This document shows, piece after piece, positions 6,279 to 14,907 of a stretch of DNA of 26,966 bases. The stretch's first letter is position 1, and every line of letters begins with the position of its first letter. The translations under genes were made by a program, and so were the position numbers. The notes below the pieces were generated by a model. The model worked only from the letters and a program-made list of their open reading frames with translations. It did no database searches and was not told the DNA's origin. The DNA comes from a virus, in IMG/VR virus record IMGVR_UViG_3300025886_000127, positions 1 to 26,966 of that record; one strand, 5' to 3'.

Positions 6279-6473
6279 ATGTATTTTAGAGACCACATCA
6301 CCAAAAAACTCGAACATATCGAGGCAAAATTGAAGCACATCGAATTCCACACTGTACGAGGGAATAAAGATGAGATTATTAAGATTAAAGAACAGTGTGA
6401 AGATTTAGTTGAGGAGATTCAAGCATCGATTCAACGTGAACCAATGACTCCTAACGAACAAAACCGAGTATAA
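6279..6473 (+). CDS. Small coiled-coil protein
   Basis: A 64-aa charged protein. Residues 8-55 form a near-continuous amphipathic helix with heptad spacing (LEHIEAKLKHIE, then IIKIKEQCEDLVEEI), so it probably makes a coiled-coil dimer or helical hairpin. It ends in a polar tail (MTPNEQNRV). Its stop overlaps the next ATG by one base (TAATG), so it is probably translated with the HD-domain gene. Three of four Arg codons are CGN. No family recognised. Confidence 0.55.
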   Translation: MYFRDHITKKLEHIEAKLKHIEFHTVRGNKDEIIKIKEQCEDLVEEIQASIQREPMTPNEQNRV

Positions 6474-7249
6474 TGCTTACAGCCGAACAAATCCAATCTA
6501 ATTGGGGAGAATTCTGCAACAATATTGAGTTGTGGGTTACAAGAGATTCTTCTCGAAAAGAAAAACTCATTGAGTTTTATAAAAAATATGAGGATCGCAT
6601 TATGATAATGCCTGCGGCTCATAAAAAAGAATACCACAATGCCTTCCCAGGGGGTTATGTTGATCATGTCAATAGGGTTGTAAAATGTGCTCTTAATATT
6701 AATGATGTTTGGGTCGAAGCAGGTGTAGATGCTACAACTTACACTCTTGAAGAACTTGTATTTTCTGCTATTAATCATGATTTAGGTAAAATGGGTAGTG
6801 AAGAGCATGAATCTTATATTCCCCAAACAGATAAGTGGAGAAAAGATAAATTAGGTGAGGATTACATGTTTAATAAACAAGTCCCATTTGCTTCTGTACC
6901 AGATAGGGGTTTATTTATGCTACAATCTCATGGAGTTCAATATACTTTTAATGAAATGCTAGCCATCCAAACTCATGATGGGTTGTATGATGTAGCTAAT
7001 GAAAAATATCTTAAGGCATTTATACCCGAACAAAAACCACGTACATCTTTACCATTTATTCTTCATCAGGCGGATTTAATGGCAGCTAGAATTGAATTTG
7101 AGCGTGAGTGGTTATCTAGGTTTAAAAATCCCGTGCCTACCCAGGAGAAGAATTTTACATTGAACACAGAATCTAAAAAATCAACAAAAGATAAAGCACT
7201 TTCACAACTTGAAAGTAAAGGTTTAAAAGATTTATTTGACAAATTATGA
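6473..7249 (+). CDS. HD-domain phosphohydrolase/nuclease
   Basis: A 258-aa protein with an HD metal-binding core. His65 follows the GGYVDH turn, His102-Asp103 form the NHD pair, and His153, His168 and Asp201 (HQAD) complete a typical H...HD...H...H...D set. The MPAAHKKEYHNAFPGG lead-in is like that of YhaM-type HD exonucleases, though HD enzymes also include dNTPases and nucleotide hydrolases; the substrate cannot be told. The C-terminal 45 residues are basic and end in GLKDLFDKL, which resembles clamp-binding tails of T4 replication proteins (inference). It overlaps the 64-aa gene by 1 nt and the membrane-protein gene by 4 nt. Confidence 0.75.
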   Translation: MLTAEQIQSNWGEFCNNIELWVTRDSSRKEKLIEFYKKYEDRIMIMPAAHKKEYHNAFPGGYVDHVNRVVKCALNINDVWVEAGVDATTYTLEELVFSAINHDLGKMGSEEHESYIPQTDKWRKDKLGEDYMFNKQVPFASVPDRGLFMLQSHGVQYTFNEMLAIQTHDGLYDVANEKYLKAFIPEQKPRTSLPFILHQADLMAARIEFEREWLSRFKNPVPTQEKNFTLNTESKKSTKDKALSQLESKGLKDLFDKL

Positions 7250-7527
7250 TAGAAACAATTATTATAAGTGTGTTAGGGGTTTTGGTTGTAGTCTTAGGAT
7301 TTACAACCTTTAACCTTCTACGAAAAAATGAAAAACAAGAAGATATATTGGCAGGGTATATAACTTATCTTGACCAATTTAGTAAAATAATAGAATTTTC
7401 GGATGAAAAGATGAAAAAAATTGATGAGCAAGGAATATTTAAAAGTGATGATGAAATCGGTTTTATGTATGAGCAAATCAGAGAACTTCAGAAAGTTCTA
7501 TCTAATTTTAGGATAGATAAATTATGA
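7246..7527 (+). CDS. Single-pass membrane protein
   Basis: A 93-aa protein with one N-terminal membrane helix (residues 3-24, IETIIISVLGVLVVVLGFTT) followed by a basic anchor (LRKNEK), so the C-terminal 65 residues should be cytoplasmic. These form an amphipathic helix (YLDQFSKIIEFSDEKMKKI) and a second helix near the end. ATGA overlaps at both ends tie it to the HD gene and gp55. Its size and topology do not clearly match a holin (one helix, long cytoplasmic tail). Function unknown; it might anchor a partner from the same operon to the membrane. Confidence 0.6.
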   Translation: MIETIIISVLGVLVVVLGFTTFNLLRKNEKQEDILAGYITYLDQFSKIIEFSDEKMKKIDEQGIFKSDDEIGFMYEQIRELQKVLSNFRIDKL

Positions 7528-8261
7528 GCACATTACCCCCTCGAAAAAGGAAGAAGAAGACAAAAAATCAATATTTTACTCAAGAAACAGAAGACGCTAT
7601 TGTTAAATACAATGGCTCTTCTGATCCCGAAGAAAGAAGTAGAATTTATAGAGATGGAATTCATTATGGGTTTTTTAAACTCACCGAAAATATAATTCAT
7701 ACTTTTAAATTTTATTATACCGAAGTAAGTGATATTGAGCATTTACAACATGAAGTAATTACGTTTTTATTAGATAAAATTCATTTATTTGATCCTACAC
7801 GCGGAGCAAAAGCATTCTCATACTTTGGGACAATCGCTAAACGGTATTTAATTATACAAAATACTAAAAACTATAAGAAAAGAATAGACAAAGCCCCAGT
7901 CGAAGAATTACACCATAATTTAAAATATTCATATGACATAGATTATGATCCTATGGAAAAAGATAGGGATTCTATTTTTATGGATGAGTATGTAGATTAT
8001 TGTAATTCGGTTCTTCCCGAGTTATTCCCTAAGTTAAAAGATGCTCAAATAGCAGACGCTATATTATCTATATTTGCTTCTAGAGAAAATTTAGATATAT
8101 TTAATAAGAAAGCACTTTATATTTACATAAGAGAAATGGTGGATGCTAAAACTCCACAAATTACTAAAGTAGCCACTAAATTAGGAGCAATTTATAAAAA
8201 ACACTATATCTTTTATAAAGAACACGGATATACTAATTTTGAGGATGTCTCATATTTATAA
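7524..8261 (+). CDS. 55: RNA polymerase sigma factor for late transcription (gp55-like)
   Basis: A 245-aa homologue of T4 gp55, the sigma factor that directs host RNA polymerase to late promoters. Residues 72-115 match sigma region 2: an acidic helix (DIEHLQHEVITFLLDKI), FDPTRGAKAFSYFGTIAKRY, then a basic segment (KNYKKR). There is no sigma region 4, as in gp55, which does not need a -35 element. It is longer than T4 gp55 (185 aa) owing to a basic N-terminus and extra C-terminal part. The tail FEDVSYL is acidic-hydrophobic like the clamp-binding end of gp55. The gene overlaps its upstream neighbour by 4 nt and its stop lies within the late-type motif at 8252. Confidence 0.8.
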   Translation: MSTLPPRKRKKKTKNQYFTQETEDAIVKYNGSSDPEERSRIYRDGIHYGFFKLTENIIHTFKFYYTEVSDIEHLQHEVITFLLDKIHLFDPTRGAKAFSYFGTIAKRYLIIQNTKNYKKRIDKAPVEELHHNLKYSYDIDYDPMEKDRDSIFMDEYVDYCNSVLPELFPKLKDAQIADAILSIFASRENLDIFNKKALYIYIREMVDAKTPQITKVATKLGAIYKKHYIFYKEHGYTNFEDVSYL

Positions 8262-8264
8262 ACA
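8252..8264 (+). promoter_or_regulatory. Late-promoter-like motif before the baseplate operon
   Basis: ATATTTATAAACA includes TATAAACA (8257-8264), one base from the T4 late element TATAAATA. A start site about 6 nt downstream would fall near 8270, just before the ATG at 8273. No TTG element at 19-20 nt upstream. It stands at the head of the 12-kb baseplate gene series. Confidence 0.45.
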
Positions 8265-8272
8265 AAATAAAT

Positions 8273-8614
8273 ATGGGGCAATTAAACAAAAAAATATTTG
8301 GCAAGAAAAAATTCTCTGATATTTTAGAAGAGATATACCTAAATCAGAAGAAGAAAGAAGAGCAAATTTCTACTCTTATATCTGAGTTGAAACCCTTAAT
8401 TCAAGATATAGGAGATGCTACTTTAGTTGTACCTTTACTTAAAGAATATCTTGAAATTTCTGTTAAAAATGATGAGCAGCTTATCAAAATGGCTACTATT
8501 ATTCAACGTGCTGTTCAAAGTGAAACAACAGATGATGGTAGTTTTGGTATGACAGAGGATGAAAAGCAACAGTTATTGAATGAAGTAAAAAAATTCAAGG
8601 ACGATAAAAAGTAA
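8273..8614 (+). CDS. Small helical protein at head of baseplate operon
   Basis: A 113-aa, mostly helical, charged protein with a basic N-terminus (KKIFGKKKF) and two long helices: FSDILEEIYLNQKKKEEQI and a Leu-rich stretch at 50-85 (LVVPLLKEYLEISVKND). It ends in a lysine-rich helix. No membrane segment. It sits between gp55 and gp5 and overlaps gp5 by 1 nt (TAATG), so it may be a virion or assembly protein. I do not recognise a family, and it does not look like T4 gp33. Confidence 0.55.
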   Translation: MGQLNKKIFGKKKFSDILEEIYLNQKKKEEQISTLISELKPLIQDIGDATLVVPLLKEYLEISVKNDEQLIKMATIIQRAVQSETTDDGSFGMTEDEKQQLLNEVKKFKDDKK

Positions 8615-9795
8615 TGTCTAACTTAGAATATGGCATATCAGGACTTTCTCAGGGGGTATTAAATAGATTTGATACTCCTTCTACTCCTATAACTAGAGAA
8701 ATTTTTTCTAGTAGAGTAAAAGATATTATTTTAGATAAAGCTCACCCCGAATTTAATAATTATGGTGAATGGGCTTCTATAGGTGTGATACTAATTGAGA
8801 GTGTTAATCAACCTACTACTAATAAAGCCGTAATTCCTGTTTATCCCTTATTTCCTAATATAAAACATTACCCCCTAATAAATGAAATTGTAACAGTTTT
8901 ATCTTTACCTTCTACAGGATTAGAATTTAATACTGATTCTTCCCGTTTATATTATTTACCTCCTACTAACATTTGGGGAAGTCAACACCATAATGCTATT
9001 CCAGGGAATTCAGGATTAGTACCTTCTCAACAAAAAGATTATCAACAAACCTCAGCGGGTAGTGTTAGGAGGGTAACGGATGGGGGTACTGAGATTGTTT
9101 TAGGTAATACTTTTATTGAACAACTAAATATAAATCCTTTACAACCTTTTGAGGGGGATCATATTATAGAGGGGAGATTTGGACAATCTTTAAGATTTGG
9201 GAGTAGTGAAGGTAAAGACCCTATTACTAAAATAAGAAATGGGCAAGGGGAAGAAACAACTGAAGGTTGGACTACAATTGAAGAAGATATAAATGAAGAT
9301 AAAGCTTCTATATATTTAACTTCTACTCAACAAGTAAATTTAGAGCCTAATATATTTAATTATAATTCTTATACAACAGCTCCTGAAAATGTTAAGGATT
9401 ATTCATCTAATCAAGTATTAATTAACTCTGGAAGATTGGTCCTAAATGCTAATCAAGATTCAGTATTAATAAGTTCAGCAAGATCTATAAATTTAAATTC
9501 TCAAGACTCAGTTAATATAGATAGTAAAAACCAAGTTGTAATTAATTCTCCTAATATTTTATTAGGGCATCGTAGTAAAGATGCCACAGAACCCCTTTTA
9601 AAAGGAGATATTACTATAGAATTACTATCTGAATTAGTAGATGAATTAAGAAAATGGATGATCCAATTTAATACTAATCCTTCCCCTTATTTAGCTCCTT
9701 TAAAAGTTGCTACTACTCCTTTAATAACTACTTTAGTAAAAGTAAAAACAGAATTAGAAACTAAAACTAAATCTAAAGTAAGTAAAACTATATAA
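8614..9795 (+). CDS. 5: Baseplate central hub/spike protein (gp5-like, no lysozyme domain)
   Basis: A 393-aa hub spike protein. Residues 28-110 form the OB-fold region of gp5/VgrG proteins (WASIGVILIES, then KAVIPVYPLFPNIKHYPLINEIV). The middle carries the extended loops. Residues 265-330 contain short alternating beta repeats (INSGRLVLNAN, VLISSARSINLNS, VNIDSKNQVVINS), the triple-stranded beta-helix needle that pierces the outer membrane. T4 gp5 (575 aa) has a lysozyme domain between the two; there is no room or motif for one here. The last 60 residues are helical and basic. Genes on both sides overlap by 1 nt, and gp25 and gp6 follow nearby, confirming a baseplate operon. Confidence 0.75.
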   Translation: MSNLEYGISGLSQGVLNRFDTPSTPITREIFSSRVKDIILDKAHPEFNNYGEWASIGVILIESVNQPTTNKAVIPVYPLFPNIKHYPLINEIVTVLSLPSTGLEFNTDSSRLYYLPPTNIWGSQHHNAIPGNSGLVPSQQKDYQQTSAGSVRRVTDGGTEIVLGNTFIEQLNINPLQPFEGDHIIEGRFGQSLRFGSSEGKDPITKIRNGQGEETTEGWTTIEEDINEDKASIYLTSTQQVNLEPNIFNYNSYTTAPENVKDYSSNQVLINSGRLVLNANQDSVLISSARSINLNSQDSVNIDSKNQVVINSPNILLGHRSKDATEPLLKGDITIELLSELVDELRKWMIQFNTNPSPYLAPLKVATTPLITTLVKVKTELETKTKSKVSKTI

Positions 9796-10697
9796 TGGCT
9801 AAGATTGAAGAAGATATTATTAAAAATTCCACTCCTGAAGATTTAAAGGAAAAAAAATTGGCTAAGTTAGGAACTATAGTTACTAATCAAGCAATGATTT
9901 TTGCTGAGAGGATAATTCCTATCTTAGAACAGAAGATTAAAGCCGAAGCTACGAGGCAAGCTGTAGCATTAGCCCAACAACAACTTTCAGAATTAAAAGA
10001 TAAATGTCCACCTGAAGTAGAAAAACTAATAAACATTCGAAATAACATAGTAGGACAAGCAAATTCTATAGTAGAAACTATAAATAAGGTATCTACTACC
10101 GTTGCTATTGCTTCTACAGGAATTAATACTCTTATAAGTTTAATAAAAGCTTTAAAAATAGCAAAAATATCCCTTTCAGTAGGATCTAAATTTGCTCCTG
10201 TTGTTCCTGGGGCTGTAGCCTCGGGGATAAGCGATTTAGATGATTTAGTTACTAATAAAACATTTGATATAGAAGGGAATTCTAAAATTACCCCTGTGGT
10301 GGATGCTATAAATGGAATTGCGGTTCCAATTGCCTTAATTAGTTTTTATATATCTAAATTTTTATCATTAATATTAACATTAGATGCTTTAGTAAAAGAT
10401 TGCAGCACTACAAATAACCCCTCATTTGTTCTTTCTCCTATATCCGAGGATTTAATAACAATAGCAAAAAATCAAGATCAAGCAGAAAAATCACCAAATT
10501 CATCTTTATATCAAGGATTTATTTTAGAAATAGAAGAAGTACCTTTTTCACCTACTGTAAATAGGAGAAGAGCTTTAGGAAAAAATTCAGACGGAATTAC
10601 CTTAATCCAAACCGAACTTTCATTTACTCCATCAAATAAAGTAATGATAGACGAATTAAAATTTATTATTGATAGAGATAATTTGAAAGCTTATTAA
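9795..10697 (+). CDS. Hub-associated virion protein with hydrophobic helices
   Basis: A 300-aa protein. Residues 1-75 are a charged helix (with KIKAEATRQAVALAQQQL). Residues 90-150 are long, hydrophobic and Ala/Ile/Ser-rich (STTVAIASTGINTLISLIKAL). A second hydrophobic stretch follows at about 178-198 (IAVPIALISFYISKFLSLIL). The last 60 residues look like a folded domain (GFILEIEEVPFSP, then RRALGKN and ELKFIIDRDNLKAY). The gene lies directly between gp5 and the gp25 cluster, so a baseplate-hub or tail-tube-lumen protein is most likely. The hydrophobic parts could enter a membrane during injection. No family named with confidence. Confidence 0.5.
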   Translation: MAKIEEDIIKNSTPEDLKEKKLAKLGTIVTNQAMIFAERIIPILEQKIKAEATRQAVALAQQQLSELKDKCPPEVEKLINIRNNIVGQANSIVETINKVSTTVAIASTGINTLISLIKALKIAKISLSVGSKFAPVVPGAVASGISDLDDLVTNKTFDIEGNSKITPVVDAINGIAVPIALISFYISKFLSLILTLDALVKDCSTTNNPSFVLSPISEDLITIAKNQDQAEKSPNSSLYQGFILEIEEVPFSPTVNRRRALGKNSDGITLIQTELSFTPSNKVMIDELKFIIDRDNLKAY

Positions 10698-10702
10698 ATA
10701 TA

Positions 10703-10715
10703 ATATTTATAAATA
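10703..10715 (+). promoter_or_regulatory. Perfect TATAAATA element next to a start codon
   Basis: ATATTTATAAATA contains the exact T4 late element TATAAATA (10708-10715) and a 12-bp palindrome (TATTTATAAATA). It directly abuts the ATG at 10716, so a T4-style start site would lie inside that gene. It could drive transcription of the downstream gp25 region or act as a translation leader. Confidence 0.35.
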
Positions 10716-11042
10716 ATGAAATCACAAGCATTTAAATCTTTAATTAAAGAGGCTGTTAAAGAAGCCATTCAAGAAGAATTAAAAGAAGTACTAATAGAAG
10801 CAGTAAAAGCTCCTAAACAATCTTTTGTAACTCAACCTATTAATGAAACTTTACCTAAAACTCCACCTCAAGTAAGTGAGGATAGAAGAGCAAAATATGC
10901 TAATATTTTAGGCGAAACAGCCTCCCAATTCACCAGCCAAGATGTTCAACGTTTTAGTCCTCAAGGTACTATGCCTGGTGGAGATCTTCCTAAAGGGGAT
11001 CTAGGGATGGATCAAATAATGGGATTATTAGGTAATAAATAA
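10716..11042 (+). CDS. Small baseplate-operon protein
   Basis: A 108-aa protein. Residues 5-30 form a strong amphipathic helix (FKSLIKEAVKEAIQEELKEV), followed by a Pro/Gln-rich linker, a short charged segment (EDRRAKYANILGE) and a Gly/Pro-rich tail ending in a helix (MDQIMGLLGNK). It has no membrane segment. It overlaps gp25 by 1 nt. Its build, with short helical ends joined by a flexible linker, suits a scaffold or adaptor in baseplate assembly. I do not recognise the family. Confidence 0.5.
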   Translation: MKSQAFKSLIKEAVKEAIQEELKEVLIEAVKAPKQSFVTQPINETLPKTPPQVSEDRRAKYANILGETASQFTSQDVQRFSPQGTMPGGDLPKGDLGMDQIMGLLGNK

Positions 11043-11467
11043 TGGCAATAGAAATCGGAAACATACCAGCTTTAGATCAAAGTCCTGTTGTGGGGATTGG
11101 ATTATCTGTACCTTTTCAGTCTGCTGCTATTTCTGGTTCTGATTCTCTCTTTAATATAAATTATACTACTGCTGAACAGATTAAATTTAATATAATTAAT
11201 TACTTTCTCACTAGTAAAGGAGAAAGAATATTTAATCCTACTTTAGGTAGTAATATAACAGGATATGTTTTTGATCCTAATGATCCTTCAACTCTTGAAG
11301 TATTAAAAAAAAATATTGAAGATGATGTTGCTTTAGTATTTCCTATGGTTAATCTAAAAAAAATTACAACATCTTCAGATCCCGAATATTATAACATAAC
11401 GGTTCAAATGTTTTATTCGGTGTTCTCAAGTTTAAATGAATTTATAGAATTTAACATGCCATTGTAA
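11042..11467 (+). CDS. 25: Baseplate wedge protein gp25 (GPW/gp25 family)
   Basis: A 141-aa member of the GPW/gp25 family (T4 gp25 is 132 aa), which sits at the inner baseplate and seeds sheath assembly. Family features include EQIKFNIINYFLTSKGERIFNPTLGS (key part LLTxxGER-like FLTSKGERIFNP), VFDPNDPSTLEVLKKNI, and IEDDVALVFP with the conserved acidic residue. The C-terminal strand runs YYNITVQMFYSV. It overlaps both neighbours by 1 nt, and gp6 follows, the usual W-J order of contractile baseplates. Confidence 0.85.
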   Translation: MAIEIGNIPALDQSPVVGIGLSVPFQSAAISGSDSLFNINYTTAEQIKFNIINYFLTSKGERIFNPTLGSNITGYVFDPNDPSTLEVLKKNIEDDVALVFPMVNLKKITTSSDPEYYNITVQMFYSVFSSLNEFIEFNMPL

Positions 11468-13383
11468 TGCCATATAACTTAATAACTGATAATAACGGGG
11501 TTAATAGGAATATTAAATATATTAATAGGGATTTTTCTGATTTTAGATCTAATCTTATAGAATTTGCTAAAACCTATTTTCCTAATACTGTCACAGATTT
11601 TAGTCCTACATCCCCCGGAACCATGTTTATTGAAATGGCTTCCTATGTTGGGGACGTGTTATCTTTCTATACTGATAACCAAATTCAGGAAAACTTTGTT
11701 CAATATGCCAAACAAGTAAATAATTTATATGATTTAGCATATATGATGGGATATAAACCATCTGTTACAAGTGCTGCTTCTACTAATTTAGAATTATTTC
11801 AAACTGTACCCTCAGCTTATGATAGTGTTAGTGGTACTTATGTACCTGATTTTAGATATGCTTTAGTTATAAATGAAAATACTCCTGTAGGGGGAACAAG
11901 TGGTACTAATTTTTTAATTCAAAACAGAATCGACTTTAGTGAATCAAGCTCTTTAGATCCTACTACAGTTACGGTATATGAAATTACAGGAACTGAACCT
12001 TCTTCATTCTTACTTAAAAAAACTACTAAAGCTATTTCAGCTAATATTAATACTACTACTATTACAGTAGGTGAGCCTGAAAGATTTGCTACTTATGATT
12101 TATTACTTCAACGTCCTTTAGGAATTTTAGATGTAGTAGATAGTGATGGAGATGAATGGACTGAAGTAGATTATTTAGCCCAAGAAACAGTATTTGAAAC
12201 TATTAAAAATACTAATCCTTTTCCTAATGATCCTAATACTCAAAATGATGCTGCTGAGGTTGGTGAATTATTAAGATTAAAGAAAGTGCCTAGAAGATTT
12301 ACTACTAGATTTTTAAGTAGTAACAATTTAAACAGTGGCTCAGCTACGTTACAAATTCAATTTGGAGCGGGTTCCGCTAATGACTATGATGAGCAAATCA
12401 TTCCTAACCCTAATAACGTAGGGGTGGGTTTACCTTATACGCAAGATAAACTTACTACAGCTTACTCCCCTTCTAATTTTATGTTTACAAAAACATATGG
12501 GGTTGCTCCTTCTAATACTACTTTAACTATAAGATATTTAACTGGAGGTGGAGTTGGAGCAAATGTTCCAGCCAATACTTTGAATACTATTACTAGCTTA
12601 AATAATGTATTCTTTACTACAGATAATTTAGATGCTACTTTATCCCAAGCTACCTTTGATTCTTTAGCTGTAAATAACCCTAATGCTGCAGCAGGTGGGG
12701 GTAATGGAGATTCTGTTCAAGATTTAAGAACTAATTCTTTAGCTAGTTATGCTTCCCAATTAAGAAGTGTAACCCAAGAAGATTATTTAGTAAGATCATT
12801 AAGTATGCCTTCACAATATGGTTCTTTAGCTAAAGCATATATAGAACCCCAAAAATTAGATAATCTTCTCCCTGGGGAAAAGTCATCTATTTTAGATCTA
12901 TATGTTTTAGCATTTGATGCTAATAAAAAATTAGTATCTACTTCTAATGCTTTAAAACAAAATTTATCTACTTACCTATCTCAGTATAGAATTATTAATG
13001 ATTCTCTTAGAATTAAAGATGCTTTTGTTATCAATATAGGAATTAATTTTGAAATTGTAGTACTTCCTAATTTTAATAGCAATGCAGTACTTACTAATTG
13101 TATTAATAAATTAATAGAATACTTTAATGTAGATAATATGCAGATAAATCAACCTATTTTAACAAATGAGTTGTATTTAATGTTAAATTCTGTTAATGGA
13201 GTTCAAAATGTTAAAGACATAACATTTAATAGTAAAGTAGGAGAAAGTTTAGGTTATTCTAAATATGCTTATGATATAAGTGGAGCAACTGCTAATGGTG
13301 TAGTTTACCCTTCACAAGATCCATCTATTTTTGAAGTTAAATTCCCTAACACCGATATAAAAGGTAGAGTAGTACCCTTATAA
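11467..13383 (+). CDS. 6: Baseplate wedge protein gp6 (baseplate J family)
   Basis: A 638-aa protein of the gp6/P2 gpJ family (T4 gp6 is 660 aa), which forms the wedge dimer ring of the inner baseplate. The N-terminus carries the typical YINRDFSDFRSNLIEFAKTY and the FSPTSPGTMFIEMASYVGDV segment, followed by SFYTDNQIQENF. The C-terminal third holds the baseplate-J-like core (LRTNSLASYASQLRSVTQ, with TQEDYLVRSL) and the end domain with FVINIGINFEIV. It is translated from an ATG sharing one base with the gp25 stop. No truncation. Confidence 0.85.
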   Translation: MPYNLITDNNGVNRNIKYINRDFSDFRSNLIEFAKTYFPNTVTDFSPTSPGTMFIEMASYVGDVLSFYTDNQIQENFVQYAKQVNNLYDLAYMMGYKPSVTSAASTNLELFQTVPSAYDSVSGTYVPDFRYALVINENTPVGGTSGTNFLIQNRIDFSESSSLDPTTVTVYEITGTEPSSFLLKKTTKAISANINTTTITVGEPERFATYDLLLQRPLGILDVVDSDGDEWTEVDYLAQETVFETIKNTNPFPNDPNTQNDAAEVGELLRLKKVPRRFTTRFLSSNNLNSGSATLQIQFGAGSANDYDEQIIPNPNNVGVGLPYTQDKLTTAYSPSNFMFTKTYGVAPSNTTLTIRYLTGGGVGANVPANTLNTITSLNNVFFTTDNLDATLSQATFDSLAVNNPNAAAGGGNGDSVQDLRTNSLASYASQLRSVTQEDYLVRSLSMPSQYGSLAKAYIEPQKLDNLLPGEKSSILDLYVLAFDANKKLVSTSNALKQNLSTYLSQYRIINDSLRIKDAFVINIGINFEIVVLPNFNSNAVLTNCINKLIEYFNVDNMQINQPILTNELYLMLNSVNGVQNVKDITFNSKVGESLGYSKYAYDISGATANGVVYPSQDPSIFEVKFPNTDIKGRVVPL

Positions 13384-13391
13384 TATAAATT

Positions 13392-14522
13392 ATGGCAGTA
13401 TATAAAATTTTCCCTGAAAAAGATTCAACTATATATTCTGAGTTCCCTTCTATGAACACAGGGTTAGATGAGATCATAGAAGCATCTACTTTTTATAATT
13501 CAATTTCCCCTGAAGTAAGTAGATATCTAATCAAATTTTCTCAAACAGAAATTGGGGATATTATAAATAACAAAATCCAAAATTCTAATTTTCAGGTTAA
13601 CTTAAGAAATTATATTGCTAATATAACAGGAATTAATACAGACACTACTTTAGAAGTTTACCCTGTATCTGGTTCTTGGAATATGGGAACCGGAAGATAC
13701 TCAGTTAATCCTCAAGTTAAAAATGGAGTATCTTGGACTTATAGACTAAGTTCGGGATCAGGAAATTGGCCTAATACTTATAATGCTTATGTTACCGCTT
13801 CTTATAGTGGTTCTAATGTAGGGGGAGGTACCTGGTATACAGGATCGGACTTAGGATTAAATGTAACCCAGTCCCAAGTATTAAGTTATTCAAGTGATAG
13901 AGATTTAAATGTAAACGTAACTAATACTGTATTAACTTGGTATAGTGCTTCTAATAGTTTAGGGGGATTTGTTAATGATGGGTTTATAGTTAAACAATCT
14001 AAAGAAGATGAGTTTATAGCTGATAGAAATTATGTTACTACAGTGAAATATTTTTCTATAGACACACATACTATATACCCCCCACAACTTGAGTTCAAAT
14101 GGGATGACTTTGCATTTAACACAGGATCCTCCACTAATACTATTATAAATACTTCTCGTATGGTTGCATCATTAGATAATAATGCAGGAACTTATAGACG
14201 AGGAAGTGTTGAAAAAATTAGAGTAAATTCTAGGCCTCAATTCCCCCAAAGAGTATTCCAAACTGGGTCGGTTTATACTACGAATTACTATCTTCCTACA
14301 GCTTCTTACTATGCTGTAAAAGATTTAGATACTAATGAATTTGTAATTGATTTTGACACAACTTATACTAAAATAAGTGCAGATAGCGAAAGTAGTTACT
14401 TTACCCTCTATATGAATGGGTTAGAGCCTGAGAGATATTATCAAATACTTATTAAAACTAATATTGATGGAGAAACCTTAATATTAGATGATAATTATTA
14501 TTTTAAAGTAATAAATGGCTAA
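13392..14522 (+). CDS. DNRLRE-like beta-structured virion protein
   Basis: A 376-aa protein. Residues 1-235 fit the DNRLRE pattern, a beta-sandwich known from extracellular and wall proteins: KIFPEKDSTIYSEFPSMNTG, RYLIKFSQ, then SWNMGTGRY with NGVSWTY, LNVNVTNTVLTWY, and GFIVKQS. Residues 240-376 look like a second beta domain (FPQRVFQTGSVYTTNYYLP). It lies between gp6 and the gp7-like protein, where T4 has gp7 and gp8, so it is likely a wedge or peripheral baseplate protein. It overlaps the next gene by 8 nt. The leader TATAAATT abuts the ATG. Confidence 0.55.
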   Translation: MAVYKIFPEKDSTIYSEFPSMNTGLDEIIEASTFYNSISPEVSRYLIKFSQTEIGDIINNKIQNSNFQVNLRNYIANITGINTDTTLEVYPVSGSWNMGTGRYSVNPQVKNGVSWTYRLSSGSGNWPNTYNAYVTASYSGSNVGGGTWYTGSDLGLNVTQSQVLSYSSDRDLNVNVTNTVLTWYSASNSLGGFVNDGFIVKQSKEDEFIADRNYVTTVKYFSIDTHTIYPPQLEFKWDDFAFNTGSSTNTIINTSRMVASLDNNAGTYRRGSVEKIRVNSRPQFPQRVFQTGSVYTTNYYLPTASYYAVKDLDTNEFVIDFDTTYTKISADSESSYFTLYMNGLEPERYYQILIKTNIDGETLILDDNYYFKVING

Positions 14523-14907
14523 TCACTTAAACATATATAATTCAGGGAGTGAGTTAAAGTTAAGCAAAAAACTTTATAATAAATCTGCTTACCTTAATAC
14601 TATTAATAACCAATTTACTGAGTTGGTTCCTCCTACTCCTATTGTTGAGGATCCTATTAGTGTGGGTGAATTTTTTCAAACCTATAACGAATTATTTTAT
14701 GAAATACCTAAGGAAGGAGAAATAAACTCTCACGAGTATTTAATAAAACAAAGTACTGAGTATGTAGGTTCCGTGGGTATTTCTAATGAAATACAAGCTT
14801 TATTAGAAGAAATAACTTCTTTAAGAGAAGAAAACTTAGAATTACAACAAAATATTATAGATCTAACATCAACTAATGACAGTATTAACACCACTCAACA
14901 ATCCTGA
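14515..14907 (+). CDS. Coiled-coil baseplate-operon protein
   Basis: A 130-aa protein. The N-terminal 75 residues are polar with little repeat character, followed by FFQTYNELFYEIP. Residues 92-120 form a clear coiled coil (LLEEITSLREENLELQQNI) with Leu/Ile at heptad positions. It overlaps the upstream gene by 8 nt and the 1457-aa gene by 32 nt, the longest overlap in the window. It probably trimerises or binds the large wedge protein. No family recognised. Confidence 0.55.
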   Translation: MANHLNIYNSGSELKLSKKLYNKSAYLNTINNQFTELVPPTPIVEDPISVGEFFQTYNELFYEIPKEGEINSHEYLIKQSTEYVGSVGISNEIQALLEEITSLREENLELQQNIIDLTSTNDSINTTQQS

